Shown one piece after another: positions 52,569 to 63,610 of a DNA stretch of 64,000 nt. Position 1 is the stretch's first letter, and the number at the start of each line of letters is the position of its first letter. The position numbers and the translations under genes were made by a program. The notes beneath the pieces were generated by a model. The model was not told where the DNA came from. It ran no database searches and worked only from the letters and a program-made list of their open reading frames with translations. The stretch covers positions 1,179,107-1,243,106 of the forward strand of contig NC_069084.1 of NCBI RefSeq assembly GCF_947172395.1, given 5' to 3'. Source of the stretch: Bicyclus anynana. Taxonomy: Eukaryota; Arthropoda; Insecta; Lepidoptera; Nymphalidae.

Positions 52569-53084
52569 TAAATTATTAAATATGACGGTGCATACTGCAT
52601 AAACCCCAAAAATCTGGTCACACGTCTAAAACTTTATTTTCGTCTTTATAATCACACACTTCAAAAGAATAAACACTCATATTAAATTTAATTCATTTGT
52701 TACAAATTATTAAGTGACACAATTAGACACACAAACAATTTATGTTTAACAAAAGAAAGCAAAGTTGCCAGATTTTAACGACTTCTTGTCATAAAGAAAA
52801 TCAGTCTCACCTCAAAATTCATAGAACATGAAATGTAATGGTAAGCAGGACATTATTTCTACAGAAACAAAATATTAGACCCATCGGTTACAAGTCCCGG
52901 GATCTGCTCGAAGTTTTTCTGGATGACACAATGGACCCGGCAACTGCGCGGGGAATTTCGTCTTTTTAAATCAAGATTATAGGAACTACTATTTCAAACA
53001 CGTAGTCTATTTATACACTTTATTAAAAAAACTTATGGTTATACGAATAAAGAACTGGGGTTGTTACTAATATTACGTAATTAG
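52569..53084. other. AT-rich non-coding stretch
   Basis: No gene or named repeat recognised. Confidence 0.4.
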
Positions 53085-53210
53085 CGCACTCGACCACGAG
53101 TGCATCTGTTTGCTATTCGACGTTTGGATCGCCTGCTTATGCCTATGCGCGACGCGCGGGCGCCGCGGCTTATAGTGTTGCGAGACGTTTATAGTGATGT
53201 GCTATAAAAC
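53085..53210. promoter_or_regulatory. CpG-rich segment, possible regulatory DNA
   Basis: GCACTCGACCACGAGTGC is a short palindrome (about 53085-53102), followed by GCGCGACGCGCGGGCGCCGC at about 53147. A second CpG-rich patch lies 600 bp downstream at 53750-53795. Regulatory role is inference only. Confidence 0.25.
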
Positions 53211-53769
53211 TATAATTTCTACTAACAATAACTAAAACAAATAATAAATAAACTATAACTCACAGATCTTGAGTGACAACTGAAAGTTTGACAACCTATT
53301 TTCTTATTACAGGTACGTACATACTACGGTAAGCAACTGTGAGAGTTTGGACCATGGTAGGTAGTGTTTGAAGGATCCAGGCCCTTAACTGCCCAAGACT
53401 AAAAGGTAATTTTATGACCGATTTTAAATCATAAGAAATCTTGTCCACAGTCGCCTAGATTAGAGGCAACCTTTCGCTTGAGACCTTCAAAGTTTAATCT
53501 TTAAGGGGAAAAGGTGAACTAGCAGAATGTTGTAATTAATAGATGACAGTAGTCCAATAGACGAGGATCAAACTCTAGACTCTAAACAGTGAACCTATTA
53601 AGACTGTTTATAGAGCCACATAATGCGTTAAACCAGATAATGTAGATAATGGAAAAACAAAATAAGAGCTAAAATTTAGTGCGCAACAACTGAAAGCGGC
53701 GCACATTTAAAAATAACATTTTCGAAACTGAAAACTCAAAACGGGAGCGGCGAAAAAGTTTCATCCAAC
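53211..53769. other. AT-rich non-coding stretch
   Basis: No gene or named repeat recognised. Confidence 0.4.
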
Positions 53770-53910
53770 ATGGCGGCGGGCGGCCGCGGCGTAAACAAAG
53801 ACATTTTCACTCACAATCACCAACTCGCCTTGTTTACGAGATCGGGGAATGAAATAATGGAAATTGCTACAAAATTAAACTCATCGAGTTGCGTAGGGAA
53901 TGCCTATTGA
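53770..53910 (+). CDS. Hypothetical 46-residue ORF in CpG-rich context
   Basis: ATG at 53770 in the context CCAACATGG. The product starts MAAGGRGVNKDIFTHNHQLA and stops at 53908-53910. There is no known domain, signal peptide or membrane segment. AACATGGCGGC also resembles the YY1/Pho DNA-binding consensus (AANATGGCGGC), which in animals often lies near transcription starts, so the ATG may be a regulatory motif rather than a start codon. GGCGTAAAC inside the ORF could be a weak splice donor. No similar sequence elsewhere in the window, which argues against a repeat. Existence as a gene is unproven. Confidence 0.2.
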   Translation: MAAGGRGVNKDIFTHNHQLALFTRSGNEIMEIATKLNSSSCVGNAY

Positions 53911-54974
53911 TAGTAAAATCTTTATTTTATAGCGCGCCAGGAAATGGAAACGTCTTGACAAATAAACGGGGGTTGATTTTATTGCCGCTCTTCTACAGGG
54001 TGTAGTTTAGGTAAAAGACGGTTCTATTTAACCGACTTCAGAAATAGTAGAATTTCAATACGAACTGTTTTTAAATGAAGCCCAAGAGCGCATTCCTGCA
54101 ATGTAGGGTAGTAGTTTTTTTTTCGGTTGAATACTCTACGTTATATAAATTAACTTAAACCAAAATAATCTTAGTTAACCTAAAAGCTTCATTTAATGAA
54201 AACTGCTTGAACATCTTTTTAGTAGTTTCAGAAAACAGTTATTGCTGGCAGATAAATGAGTAAGGATAAATAATAGTAATGATTTTCTTGTGGTATTTGA
54301 GTTATAATAAAGTTTCAAATTTATTTTTCACGGTACAAAAATTGTTTTACCTTATATGTTATATTAGAGAATTCCCAGTTCTCTGACATACATGCAGTTT
54401 TTAACTATTTCGGAGAGCAGAGACAATTATTATTTTTGACCATAATATTCTCATATATCTAATGCACATATTTTATGCTTTTTAATTTATATTTGTGTTT
54501 CGCTTATCAAATATTTTTTTTTTCTTCTGTCTTTTCTTGTCTAAAAAATGTGCAATAAGTTTAAAGTACAAGTATTTGAAATTATTTTTTATGAAAGAAA
54601 GGTATTTTTTCTGGGAATAATTTCTTTTATACAACATTGTGTTCCATATATATGGTCTAATAAGACGTATATTTTCATACAATGTAGGCTTTCACCTAAT
54701 TGACGTGTAAAAAAAGAAAAAGGAAAATGTTAAAATATAATTTGTGAAAACATCGACACGAACACAACAAGCTTTGTTTGTTGCGGCTTGTTGGTACAGC
54801 ACACGGTGTACCTATCGTACAGTTGTGTAATAAATTAAGTTACTGAATTAGAATTTTTATGAACTTCGAGTATATCAACCTACAGCATTATTTCAAATGC
54901 TCGTTATCATTACAATCACACAATAGGTATTTATAACGAAATCTTGTTGTATTAAGACTGCAACCTCTCAGACG
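53911..54974. other. AT-rich non-coding stretch
   Basis: A short AACCGACTTC piece at 54030 resembles the MITE end at 33180. Nothing else recognised. Confidence 0.4.
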
Positions 54975-55272
54975 GTGACCTCTCAGTATCGTGGTGCAGT
55001 TGATACTTCCGAGGTTCTCAACAGAGAGGTCCTGAGTTAGATTCCCAGCTCGTGCCAGTTCAGGATTTTATAATCTCTAAATTGGCTCAATAGACCGTGG
55101 TTAGATACAGGCAAAATCATTCCGCCAAGGGATTTAACTTTCCCGTACGATGCCGCATATAATCCGTTGAAATATGGATAGAATAAACTTGTAACTCATC
55201 CAAGTTAGCCGGTTTGCTTACACTGCGTCGTCATTTAACATCAGGTGTAACATCATTAACATTGAAAAAATA
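54975..55272 (+). mobile_element. Diverged SINE A-like copy with different head
   Basis: The head CAGTATCGTGGTGCAGTTG and AGTTAGATTCCCAGCTCG is tRNA-like. The body has the SINE A order (ACCGTGGTTAGA, AAAATCATTCCGCCAAGGG, TACGATGCCGCATAT, CAAGTTAGCCGGTTTGC) and the tail CATTTAACATCAGGTGTAAC. Old or a related subfamily. Confidence 0.55.
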
Positions 55273-55795
55273 ATCCTGTTGAAAAAAAAATGTATACCAA
55301 TACCAGCATAATAACATTAAAAGTTATCCTCCTAGATCTAGATCCTTCGTAAAATAATTCTGAGAAAATTAACCTATGGAGATAATAAAAGCAAAACAAT
55401 CAACAAAAACATCATAATGCACACCCAGTATATTTAGCCTTACCTCCCAAAATTATACTGAGTAGCAAATTAACAGAACGGTACGATAGCTAACCGGCGT
55501 TAGTTGTTAGAGGCAATGTAGACAAACTAATATCTTCTGGCAAACTTCTGACGCAGCGCTTAGCGACTGTTGACTCTGCCATTTTGCTTGCTTTTATTTT
55601 TATCAGCGTTTACGCGAGTTTATATTACTTACTTGTTTTATGGTGCCGTTTTATTTGAACACAAATAACGTTGAGATAAATGTTTTAGACATATTTCTGA
55701 CTTCGTCCATTGGTCATCTGCTTAGTTAGTTATTATTCTTCTCAGGAGAGAAATATAATGTATTACATTATAAATTTGAACGGGCATTCTAGTAT
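55273..55795. other. AT-rich non-coding stretch
   Basis: No gene or named repeat recognised. Confidence 0.4.
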
Positions 55796-56200
55796 ATCTA
55801 TACTAATTTTATAAATAGAACAGATTTGTATTTTGTATGTAAAGAAAAAACTCATAAATTACGGGACAGATTAAATAAAATGTAAGGAATAAGCTCGCGC
55901 TTGACTACGATCTCACCTGATGGTAAGTGTAGAAGTGGCCTAAGGTGAAACGTGCTTGCCTATAAGATGCCTATTTACTCTCAAGATGTCTAGGTTGTAA
56001 AAATTAGGAAATACTGACTTTGGGAGATAATTCCATACCCTAGCCATGCTATAAAAGGCGAAGAAGCAAATCACTCCGTACGAGTTCTAGGGATATCAAT
56101 GACAATGTCTTTTACATGGAGTACTTAACATATGCTATATTTTACCTCCGTATTTCAACGGAGATGGGAACGTGGGTGGAACCGCGAAGTGCTGCTAGTA
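55796..56200 (+). mobile_element. Helitron-like element split by a LINE tail
   Basis: The 5' part TCTATACTAATTTTATAAATAG ... AATTACGGGACAGATT (to ~55870) and the 3' part ACATATGCTATATTTTACCTC ... GTGGGTGGAACCGCG ... GCTGCTAG before T (56125-56200) belong to one copy. The LINE 3' end lies between. Confidence 0.6.
55871..56122 (-). mobile_element. CR1/Jockey-like LINE 3' end
   Basis: Minus strand: decayed RT C-terminus (about 55990-56120), then a 3' UTR with ACACTTACCATCAGGTGAGA, TCGTAGTCAAGCGCGAGC and an A/T-rich end. Same family as 7640, and here the tail matches SINE A even more closely (CATCAGGTGAGATCGTAGTC). Confidence 0.65.
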
Positions 56201-56224
56201 TTATATTCTCGCATAAATAATCGT

Positions 56225-56515
56225 TATCAAACCAAATTCGGCTGAGCTCGAGTCTCCTCTAAGAATGAGAGGGGTTAGGCCAATAGTCCACCACGCTGGC
56301 CCAATGCTAATTGGCTTCACACACGTAGAGATTTAAGAAAATTCTCTGGTATGCAGGTTTCCTCACGATGTTTTCCTTCACCGTTTGAGACACGTGATAT
56401 TTAATTTCTTAAAATACACACAACTGTTGAAAAGTTGGAGGTGCACGTCCTGGACCGGATTCGAACTCACACCCTCCGGAATGGGAGGCAGAGGTCATAT
56501 CCACTAGGTTATAAT
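56225..56515 (-). mobile_element. SINE B, full-length copy
   Basis: Plus strand: ATTCGGCTGAGCTCGAGTCT, ATGAGAGGGGTTAGGCCAAT, AGTCCACCACGCTGGCCCAA, TGCAGGTTTCCTCACGATGT, CCGTTTGAGACACGTGATAT, then the tRNA-like head reversed: CCGGATTCGAACTCACACCC and CATATCCACTAGG. Best copy of the family; B-box GAGTTCGAATCC on the minus strand. Confidence 0.8.
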
Positions 56516-56521
56516 TGCTCT

Positions 56522-56715
56522 TCGCGTTTGTTTGTTTGTTTATTTGTATGTTTGTTTGTTTGATTGAACGCGCTAATCTCAGGAACTACAGGTCCGATTT
56601 CAAAAATTCTTTCAGTGTTAGCCCATTTATCGAGGAAGTCTATAGGCTATATATTATCCCCATATTCTCACGGGAACGGGAACCACGTGGGTGAAAACGC
56701 GCGACGTCAGCTAGT
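56522..56715 (+). mobile_element. Helitron-like element, 5' end lost
   Basis: (TTTG)n at the start, GAACGCGCTAATCTCAGGAA, CTACAGGTCCGATTTCAAAA, ACGGGAACGGGAACCACGTG, then GACGTCAGCTAG before T. Confidence 0.65.
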
Positions 56716-57159
56716 GCATGTATAAATTGAAATATCTGTAACACGATTTTGTTTAAGTTTTGTATATTTCTTTCAGTTTTTACCTCTAGAATTTATGTAG
56801 ATAGAAATAGATTTATATAAGTATGAGGGTAATATTAATTATTCTCGTACGTTATATTTTAATTTTCATTGATTTCCTCGAAGCCTGTTCAAAACCCACG
56901 CAATAGGGAAAAGGTATAAAGCCTCCCTTTATTGCACTCGTATTAAATATTCCGCTACAATATAAACAGGGATGGTTCCGGAAAGTCCACTTAATAGCCC
57001 AAGGGCTCTGTAATTGATTGTAATATTCTCTTTCCTATAATATTAAGCGTACAGTAGGTACTTTGCAATTATATAGGGTTTCGTGATTTAGTTGTGATAA
57101 AATATATTATTTGTTCATATTTTTTTGTTTCTACGTTTTCTAGTGAAATCCGTAATAAC
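56716..57159. other. AT-rich non-coding stretch
   Basis: No gene or named repeat recognised. Confidence 0.4.
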
Positions 57160-57350
57160 GTTATAAAGCTGAAGAGTTTGTTTGTTTGTTTACTTGAACG
57201 TGCTAATATAAGGAACTACTGGTCCGATTTGAAAAATTCTTTCAGTGTTAGATAGCCCATTTATCGAGGAAAGCTATAAGCTAAATATAATCTCCAAATT
57301 CTTGCTGGAAAGGGGAAACACGTGGGTGAAACCGCGCGGCGTTAGCTAGT
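57160..57350 (+). mobile_element. Helitron-like element, 5' end partial
   Basis: GTTATAAAGCTGAAGAGTTTG, (TTTG)n, CTACTGGTCCGATTTGAAAA, ACACGTGGGTGAAACCGCGC, GGCGTTAGCTAG before T. Confidence 0.65.
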
Positions 57351-57410
57351 GGAAAATAATTATCCTTGACCGTAAAATTTGGCGTGTGAGGCGTAAAATT
57401 CGGCTTTCTG

Positions 57411-57607
57411 ATAGATGGCAAAGGCAGAACGCTAAATCACTTGGTGGTACGTCTTTGGCGGTAGAGTGGTAACTAACCGCGGCGGAAGCCTCCCACCAGA
57501 GCAGACCTGGACTAATTAAGAAAATCTCAATCGGCCCAGTTGGGGATCGAACCCAGGATGTCCGTTTTGCAAATCCACTGCGCATACCACTGCGCCACGG
57601 AGGCCGT
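57411..57607 (-). mobile_element. SINE A with head, tail missing
   Basis: Body from AACGCTAAATCACTTGGTGG through CTCCCACCAGAGCAGACC, then the head reversed: GGGGATCGAACCCAGGATG and ACCACTGCGCCACGGAGGCC. Confidence 0.8.
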
Positions 57608-57696
57608 CCGTCTTGACAGGAAGAAAACTTCTTATGCAGCGGTTGCATAAAAGATGAAAGTTTTATTACTACGAGTATAACAATTAACAGAAATCT

Positions 57697-57985
57697 ATTA
57701 GGACCTGCCTCGCTACACGTTGCTTTTCTGTCAAAGTATATGATCAACGATCTAATGCGATTATAAAAACTGTCTCTATAGAATCGATGTTAAATAGTTG
57801 TAATCGTGTTCGTCGGTTAAAGAGCTACGTAAAAATACCTTTTTGTGTAATTGATTGTTTAAAAAACGGGCAAAAACTCTAGTTTAGTATAATATATATA
57901 TTTAATCTAAGCTCGTTTTCTTCAGAAAATGACAGACTATTTTGTTCGTGACTATGAGTGCGATACAGGTCCTTCTATAATTGGT
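57697..57985. mobile_element. hAT-like MITE, copy 1 (degraded ends)
   Basis: TAGGACCTGCCTCGCTACAC ... GTGCGATACAGGTCCTTCTA. Nearly 90% similar by eye to 62859-63142 over ~285 bp, same orientation. Confidence 0.7.
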
Positions 57986-58084
57986 ATTGCTATAATTGGA
58001 GTAATAATACGTTACTACAAACTGCACACTATTGAGTAATATTTCATAAAATAATTCCTCGGAATTCTATCGGCTGCAAAACTT

Positions 58085-58215
58085 GGAAACTCCATCCTTC
58101 AAGCGTGGAATAGCAGTTCCGATCGTTGGCGAGTCGCAGCGAATTTGCCTCGCCAAGTTTTCCAATAAAAACTGCCGTAATCGCGATGGAGATGATTCAA
58201 TATCTTTATTTTCTA
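58085..58215 (+). repeat. Diverged duplicate, copy 1 (pair with 59055)
   Basis: GAAACTCCATCCTTCAAG, AATTTGCCTCGCCAAGTTTT, CCAATAAAAACTGCCGTAAT and CTTTATTTTCT align with 59055-59189. Confidence 0.5.
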
Positions 58216-59054
58216 CCGTTTCTTTTAATAAGTTTTTGAAAAGCTAATAACTTAATGTACGAGTCATTCACTGTTGTCACTCACTGTTCATGTAGGGCGT
58301 TGAAGAATTTCTATGTTAACGTAACGCGTTACGGCGCCACGCTGTTTGACTTCCCTTTATTTCACGCATACGCACTGATAATAATTATATACTATAGGTA
58401 GGTTACGTTCTTACAAAATCACTGCAAAAAGTGATCTGAATTTAGCTACACCACTGAGCGCACACAAATGCATAATTTTATCTATAATTCCATTCCAACT
58501 CAACATTCTAGACGATATTTAGGTAATATTTGTTTAAATAACGTTCGTTGTTTAATAGGACTAAATGAAATTAAGTCAATTTTTCTCATTACTAATAAAA
58601 TAGGCGTTGCAATGTGAAAGTTCATTATAAATAGTATTCGGGAAAAACCGACGAATTTAGGCCCTATTAGGGGCATTTTTCTACTCTCGTGCCCTTTCAG
58701 TTGTATTTTAATGAATGTCCAAGAAATATAGCTTAAATTGCTCTCTAAATATGGCATACTAACTATAATTTCCTAACATAATCCCAAGTCGTAAATATAC
58801 GTAAATTTGAAAAAATATTATCTTGATACCCAGAGTATTGATACTCGTAACGAGCTACTGACTAAAGTTTACATTTTAACCAAAAATGTATAGTTTAGAA
58901 ATTCAACACTACTGCAACAGATGATAAGTACCTGGAATGGATTAATTTGCGCTCGGTTTGCTTTCTTCCCGGAAAACTTTCAAGGATATCGGGATGATGT
59001 ACGGTACGTTCTAATGTTCTCAAAAATACTGCAAACTTCACTAGGGGAACTTTT
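58216..59054. other. AT-rich non-coding stretch
   Basis: No gene or named repeat recognised. Confidence 0.4.
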
Positions 59055-59189
59055 GAAACTAGTTCCTTAAAGAATAAAGGTTCCGCCCGGTTGTGGCCGA
59101 GTCACCGGGAATTTGCTTTCCAAACTTTTCCAATAAAAACTCCTATAATGGCGCTCGCGATGATCTAACAATGGACCTTTATTTGCTTA
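59055..59189 (+). repeat. Diverged duplicate, copy 2 (pair with 58085)
   Basis: GAAACTAGTTCCTTAAAG, GAATTTGCTTTCCAAACTTT, TCCAATAAAAACTCCTATAA and GACCTTTATTTGCTT. Confidence 0.5.
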
Positions 59190-59472
59190 TGGTGCTGTTC
59201 TGTGATCTCACCTGATTAAGTTACCCGAAACTTTTTTTTTGGTGAATACCTACCAGTCGATTAGGCTTTTTATTTACTTTACTCTTTTGTATAAATCATT
59301 GAACCTTCTTTTAGATTAATTCTCTTTTTTTTTAAATTCTACTTAACTTGAATTTAAATAGGAAGTTTGATAAACAGTTACAATGTTTGTAATAAAGAAG
59401 AATTAGGTACAATGATATCAAGAAAAAAAATACTAATATACAAACTAAGAAATTAAATATCATAAGGATAAC

Positions 59473-59575
59473 ATAGTGAGGAAACCTGCATACCAGAGAA
59501 TTTTCCTAATTCTCTGCGTGTGTCAAGTCTGCCAATCCGCATCGGGCCAGCGAGGTGGACTCGAGCTCAGCAGTG
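59473..59575 (+). mobile_element. SINE B fragment
   Basis: ACATAGTGAGGAAACCTGCAT, CCAGAGAATTTTCCTAATTC, AATCCGCATCGGGCCAGCGA and GACTCGAGCTCAGCAGTG. The GACTATTGGCC segment is deleted. Confidence 0.7.
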
Positions 59576-59849
59576 CGTATTAGCATTATCGGATTGCGAG
59601 ATATTATTGCATTCACAAAAACAAATGTTGATGTGTTATCGTATTTGAAGAACTTAATAATTATTTAATGAAGCATTGATTATTGCATTATTGCTAAGAA
59701 ATTTATCCTGAAAATCGGTTTTCTATCACATATATAAAGATAAAGAAAACACATCTAAATCGGTACATCACTTTGAAAATTACGGTACACATAGAAATAC
59801 AGACACAGAGTAATTCATTCAGTAGCCTTTTTTGCCTTAAGATTTAATT

Positions 59850-60008
59850 CAGCGGTCGTTTACGGTGTCACCCATGTTTCGTTCCCGTCCTAGCCTATGT
59901 CAATCACTGATAAGGTAGCTTTCCATCTGTAAAAGAATTGTTAAAATCGGTTCAGTGTAATAGGCGCCAATACATAAACTCACATTTGCACTTATAGTTA
60001 AGATTAGT
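59850..60008 (-). mobile_element. Helitron-like element, diverged
   Basis: AGCGGTCGTTTACGGTGTCAC, CGTTCCCGTCCTAGCCTATG and GTTAAAATCGGTTCAGTG are the reverse of the family core. Confidence 0.5.
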
Positions 60009-60504
60009 TAGGATTGCTATTACTTTGGCCAAATACAAAATCACTTCCCTCGTAAAGTTTACACCACGGAGTCAAAAGCAGGTAAAGCTTAATGTTCCAA
60101 TTCACCGCTTGTGTAGTGAAAATGCTCGAGTGCATTACTTATATACTTACGAGCAGCTAAAGCAACTTATATACTCAGTTCAGGAACTTAACACATCAAA
60201 GGAATTAATTGATAGCTGCTAACGTATTAGATACAGAGCGGATTTCGCTGAAATTAAATTGAAACATAGAATATGGTATTAATATATTACTTAAAATATA
60301 TTACATGTAATATATATAATGTATAATTAGTCTGGCAGTATAGAGAGAAAATAGCACAATGTATACAATTATATTTTAGACTAGGATATGACATTTTAAT
60401 TCTCGTTCCTGTGGAAAAACAGGGATAAAATATTGTTTGTCTGTGTAAGTTGCTGATAATGTAATTATCCATTGAGAAAAACATTCGACATTACATCCCG
60501 GAAG
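60009..60504. other. AT-rich non-coding stretch
   Basis: No gene or named repeat recognised. ATTACATGTAATATATATAATG near 60299 is a short palindromic AT run. Confidence 0.4.
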
Positions 60505-60574
60505 AATCCATGGTTCCCGCGGGATTTGTGAAAAACTTAATTCCACGCGGACGAAGTCGCGACCGTTCGCTAGT
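60505..60574 (+). mobile_element. Helitron-like 3' end
   Basis: ATCCATGGTTCCCGCGGGAT, TTCCACGCGGACGAAGTCGC, GACCGTTCGCTAG before T. Confidence 0.6.
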
Positions 60575-61524
60575 AGGTACATAAATTATAACAAAAATTG
60601 AAAAATTTAAATATGTATTTAAGGTTATATTTTTGGTAGTTTTGAAATAAAAACCAAGCAACATAATGTAGTCCAAAATTAATTAGGATTAGACTTTCGC
60701 TACAAGCCAAAGTTTTTTATACACGTCATGTAAAATTGCCTCTTATGAAAAAGTTTTTCAATAATAAAGTCATTAACGCTGAGTACACAATCAAACCCGT
60801 CTCTTAGAGAGATCGAATCACTTCAACTGAAGTCACGTCCGCAATTTTATCTTCTGTTTTGCTGATTTTCGCAAATATCTCCCTTTCACTAAACTCATAG
60901 CGCCCTTAACTCTTACTCCTATAAAAATAGAGCCTACATTTCCCTGACATATTCCACCTCTATAACCTTCTTGAAGGACTGAAGCCACTAGAAACCGACG
61001 GTATGCAATAAAACGGTGGCAAGTGAAAATCAATAGCCTCTCGAACGCACTTTCTTAAATAGGGGCTTAAGAAAGCCTTAATTCACCCCCTAGTAGCCTA
61101 GACGTACGTACGTATGCCATTTACACAGATTGTGTGCTAATTTAAACTCTAGTGCATAGATGTTACGATTGAATATTGATTGCGATTTTGTGATGTTATC
61201 GTAAAATTGTACGAGGGTTATTGAAGGATGTACTCATTGTTCATGAGGATATTTTGTAAAAGGATGTTGGTTACAAAAAATACTATTCGTATGGGATAAT
61301 ATAAAAAGGTCGCGGTTCCCGGAAATTGTAACAAGGTTGTTTGAAATATTCATAATATTGCGTATATTATTATTTTATAGGTAGATGTCTCCTCTAAGAA
61401 GTATTCCTTAGATATCCAGTTATTCCGGTTCGATATCTCGTCTCGATCTCATGTTCAGGTATTAACTTTTAACAAGCTTTATTCAAAATCAATTTGAATA
61501 AATACTTTTTCAGAAATCAAATTT
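60575..61524. other. Unassigned stretch with one hairpin
   Basis: CTTTCTTAAATAGGGGCTTAAGAAAG at 61050-61075 is split as arms CTTTCTTAA and TTAAGAAAG (9-bp stem). Otherwise nothing recognised. Confidence 0.4.
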
Positions 61525-61610
61525 CTATGAGCCGTGATAAATGACCTTTGCCTTCGATTCGGAGGGCGTAGGTTCGAATCCGGTCTGGGGCATGCACCTA
61601 CGTCACCATT
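61525..61610 (+). mobile_element. SINE B head only
   Basis: GAGCCGTGATAAATGACCTTTG (A-box region), GGGCGTAGGTTCGAATCCGG (B-box), TCTGGGGCATGCACCTACG. The sequence ends in short AATCCAGCTGCTTCGTC repeats. No acceptor stem, so not a tRNA gene. Confidence 0.6.
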
Positions 61611-62394
61611 CCATCTGCTTCGTCAACAATCCAGCTGCTTCGTCAACAATCACTATAAAAAGAAACGAAACGTATAAATAAACGAACGCCCTTAGCATAG
61701 ACAATGTAAACCATTAACAGTCAAAAAGATAATATATAATTCAAGGCCCGTTTCCACAATGTCGCGCGGTCGGTAACCACGCTGTTATTTTTAGTAATGG
61801 GCGACATGAAAGGCTTTCACGCGCCTCATTAGTTGAAGCACTTCTGTGAAATTGTGTTTGCTACTGTATGGTTCAGCTTTCTGTAGTCGAGAAATTAACT
61901 ACACAAATATACACACACACCTACTTACGAGTATAATCACTGTAGTCTGTGTTTTCAATTTCTCTTGGGCATCTTAACCATTCGCTGCCCCCGAGTATTT
62001 ATTATATTATTATTTATTCCGTTAGCCATACCATGTACAATATGGGTATCCTCAAGTTAAGAGTGAAGTGACACCTTTCTAGCTAAGCGCGTTCTGTCAC
62101 TGTATCTTCGTTCATCATCAGGCATGATTGCCAAGTTTTTCTAAATCATAAAAATATTAATATACCTATCAGTATTTTTTTAAATTGTTACGAGTATATT
62201 AAATTACTTGAATATCTCAAAATAGACTAATGTAAAGTGACCTTATTTCAGTCTGATAATTCCGCCCAAGTGCTCCGTCTAATGAAGTGTGTGAAAGCCT
62301 CTCTCCTCGTCGATATTATTTTTAGCAGTAGTTCAATGTTACAGAGGTGTCCTGTGCTTTGTAGATTTAGTGAGTTACTGAGCGAATTTCGCTA
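61611..62394. other. AT-rich non-coding stretch
   Basis: CAGCTGCTTCGTCAACAATC-like duplication at 61612-61652. Otherwise nothing recognised. Confidence 0.4.
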
Positions 62395-62562
62395 ATTATT
62401 TTTTTTAGAATATTCCTTGAAGTACGAGGATGGTTCCTACGGAGAGTTTTTTAGAGTAGGGTAGGGTAGGATAGGTGTAGGGTAAGTAAAGGGGAGTAAA
62501 GTAAGTAGGGGTAGGGAAGAAGTGCACAAAAGTCACAGCGAGGCTTGACCGTCTCCACTAGT
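62395..62562 (+). mobile_element. Helitron-like 3' module with GGGTA minisatellite
   Basis: TTTTAGAATATTCCTTGAAG, minisatellite at about 62454-62520, GAAGTGCACAAAAGTCACAG, CGAGGCTTGACCGTCTCCAC, TAG before T. Counterpart of the element at 4885. Confidence 0.6.
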
Positions 62563-62844
62563 GTAATACTAATAACATAATATAGACCATCATGGCCGAC
62601 AGGCGTTTTGGCTCGTATTGTCAAAAAATATTTTAAAACAAAAATTTTCATGTAATTACGTCTCGAAAAAATATATTTTTAGTAGTAACTTGTAGAAAGT
62701 TAATGAACTATTTAAGACCATTAAAAAAAGTGTCAACTTGCCTATTATAATATTTTTTATTGGCGGTGTAAAATCACCGACTTCCCAAATCCAGGCTTAG
62801 AATTTTTAATAATTTTTTTACATGAAAGAAAAGCTCATCACACC

Positions 62845-63147
62845 CTCAGACCAACTATTGTATAGGACCTGCCTCGCTAGATGTTACTTTTCTGTCAAAG
62901 TATATGATCAACGATCTTATGCGATTATAAAAGCTGTCTCTACAGAATCGATGTTAAATAGTTGTAATCGTGTTCGTCTGTTAAAGAGCTCAGTAAAAAT
63001 ACCTTTTTGTGTGGTGTAAAAAACGGACAAAACTTCTAGTTTAGTATATGATACATACCAAATCTAAGCTCGTTTTCCTCAGAAAATGACAGACAATTTT
63101 GTTTGTGGCTACGAGTGCGATACAGGTCCTTCTATAATTGGTCTGAG
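62845..63147. mobile_element. hAT-like MITE, copy 2, with 8-bp duplications
   Basis: Ends CTCAGACCAACTATTG and the reverse complement CTCAGACCAATTATAG of the right end; the inversion continues to AGGACCTG. Flanks ATCACACC (left) and ATCACACA (right) match at 7 of 8 bases. Eight-base duplications are typical of hAT elements, though P and Merlin types also make 8-9 bp ones. 303 bp, no coding. Confidence 0.75.
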
Positions 63148-63610
63148 ATCACACAATATAACTGCTTTATTTAGTAGTAATTAATGTTATACCCAATCCC
63201 GCCAATCAATATTAGCAAACACTGTCGGTAGCCCACAACAAGGGGCGAGTCAAAACCCAGCGGCCACGGGCGATGATACAAAACTACAAGTTTACTAACT
63301 TTAATTACTTATACCCAACTTATAGTTGAAGTTGCTTGTGCTATGGTTCGGTAACGCTCGTTTGTGTAACGGTTATTTTAGCTATTCGAGCGTTATTGTA
63401 CTGCCATTGTGACCGTTGAAATAGGTTTAGTATTAATAGTTTATTTGGTGTAATGATAGTATACAATTTTAATTTACTTAAGGTACGTTTTTAGTCTATT
63501 GTCTCAAACACTAATATTCTATTGTTTGAATAACCGACGTTTATTCAGTACTTAATACGTCAAACAACCGGTTTTATTATTACTTTAATTAACCTGAACC
63601 TTATTATCGT
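63148..63610. other. Unassigned non-coding stretch
   Basis: No gene or named repeat recognised. Confidence 0.4.

Noticed and set aside
61525..61600. Another tRNA-like sequence
   Set aside because: Matches the SINE B head seen at 56440-56515; no cloverleaf could be completed.
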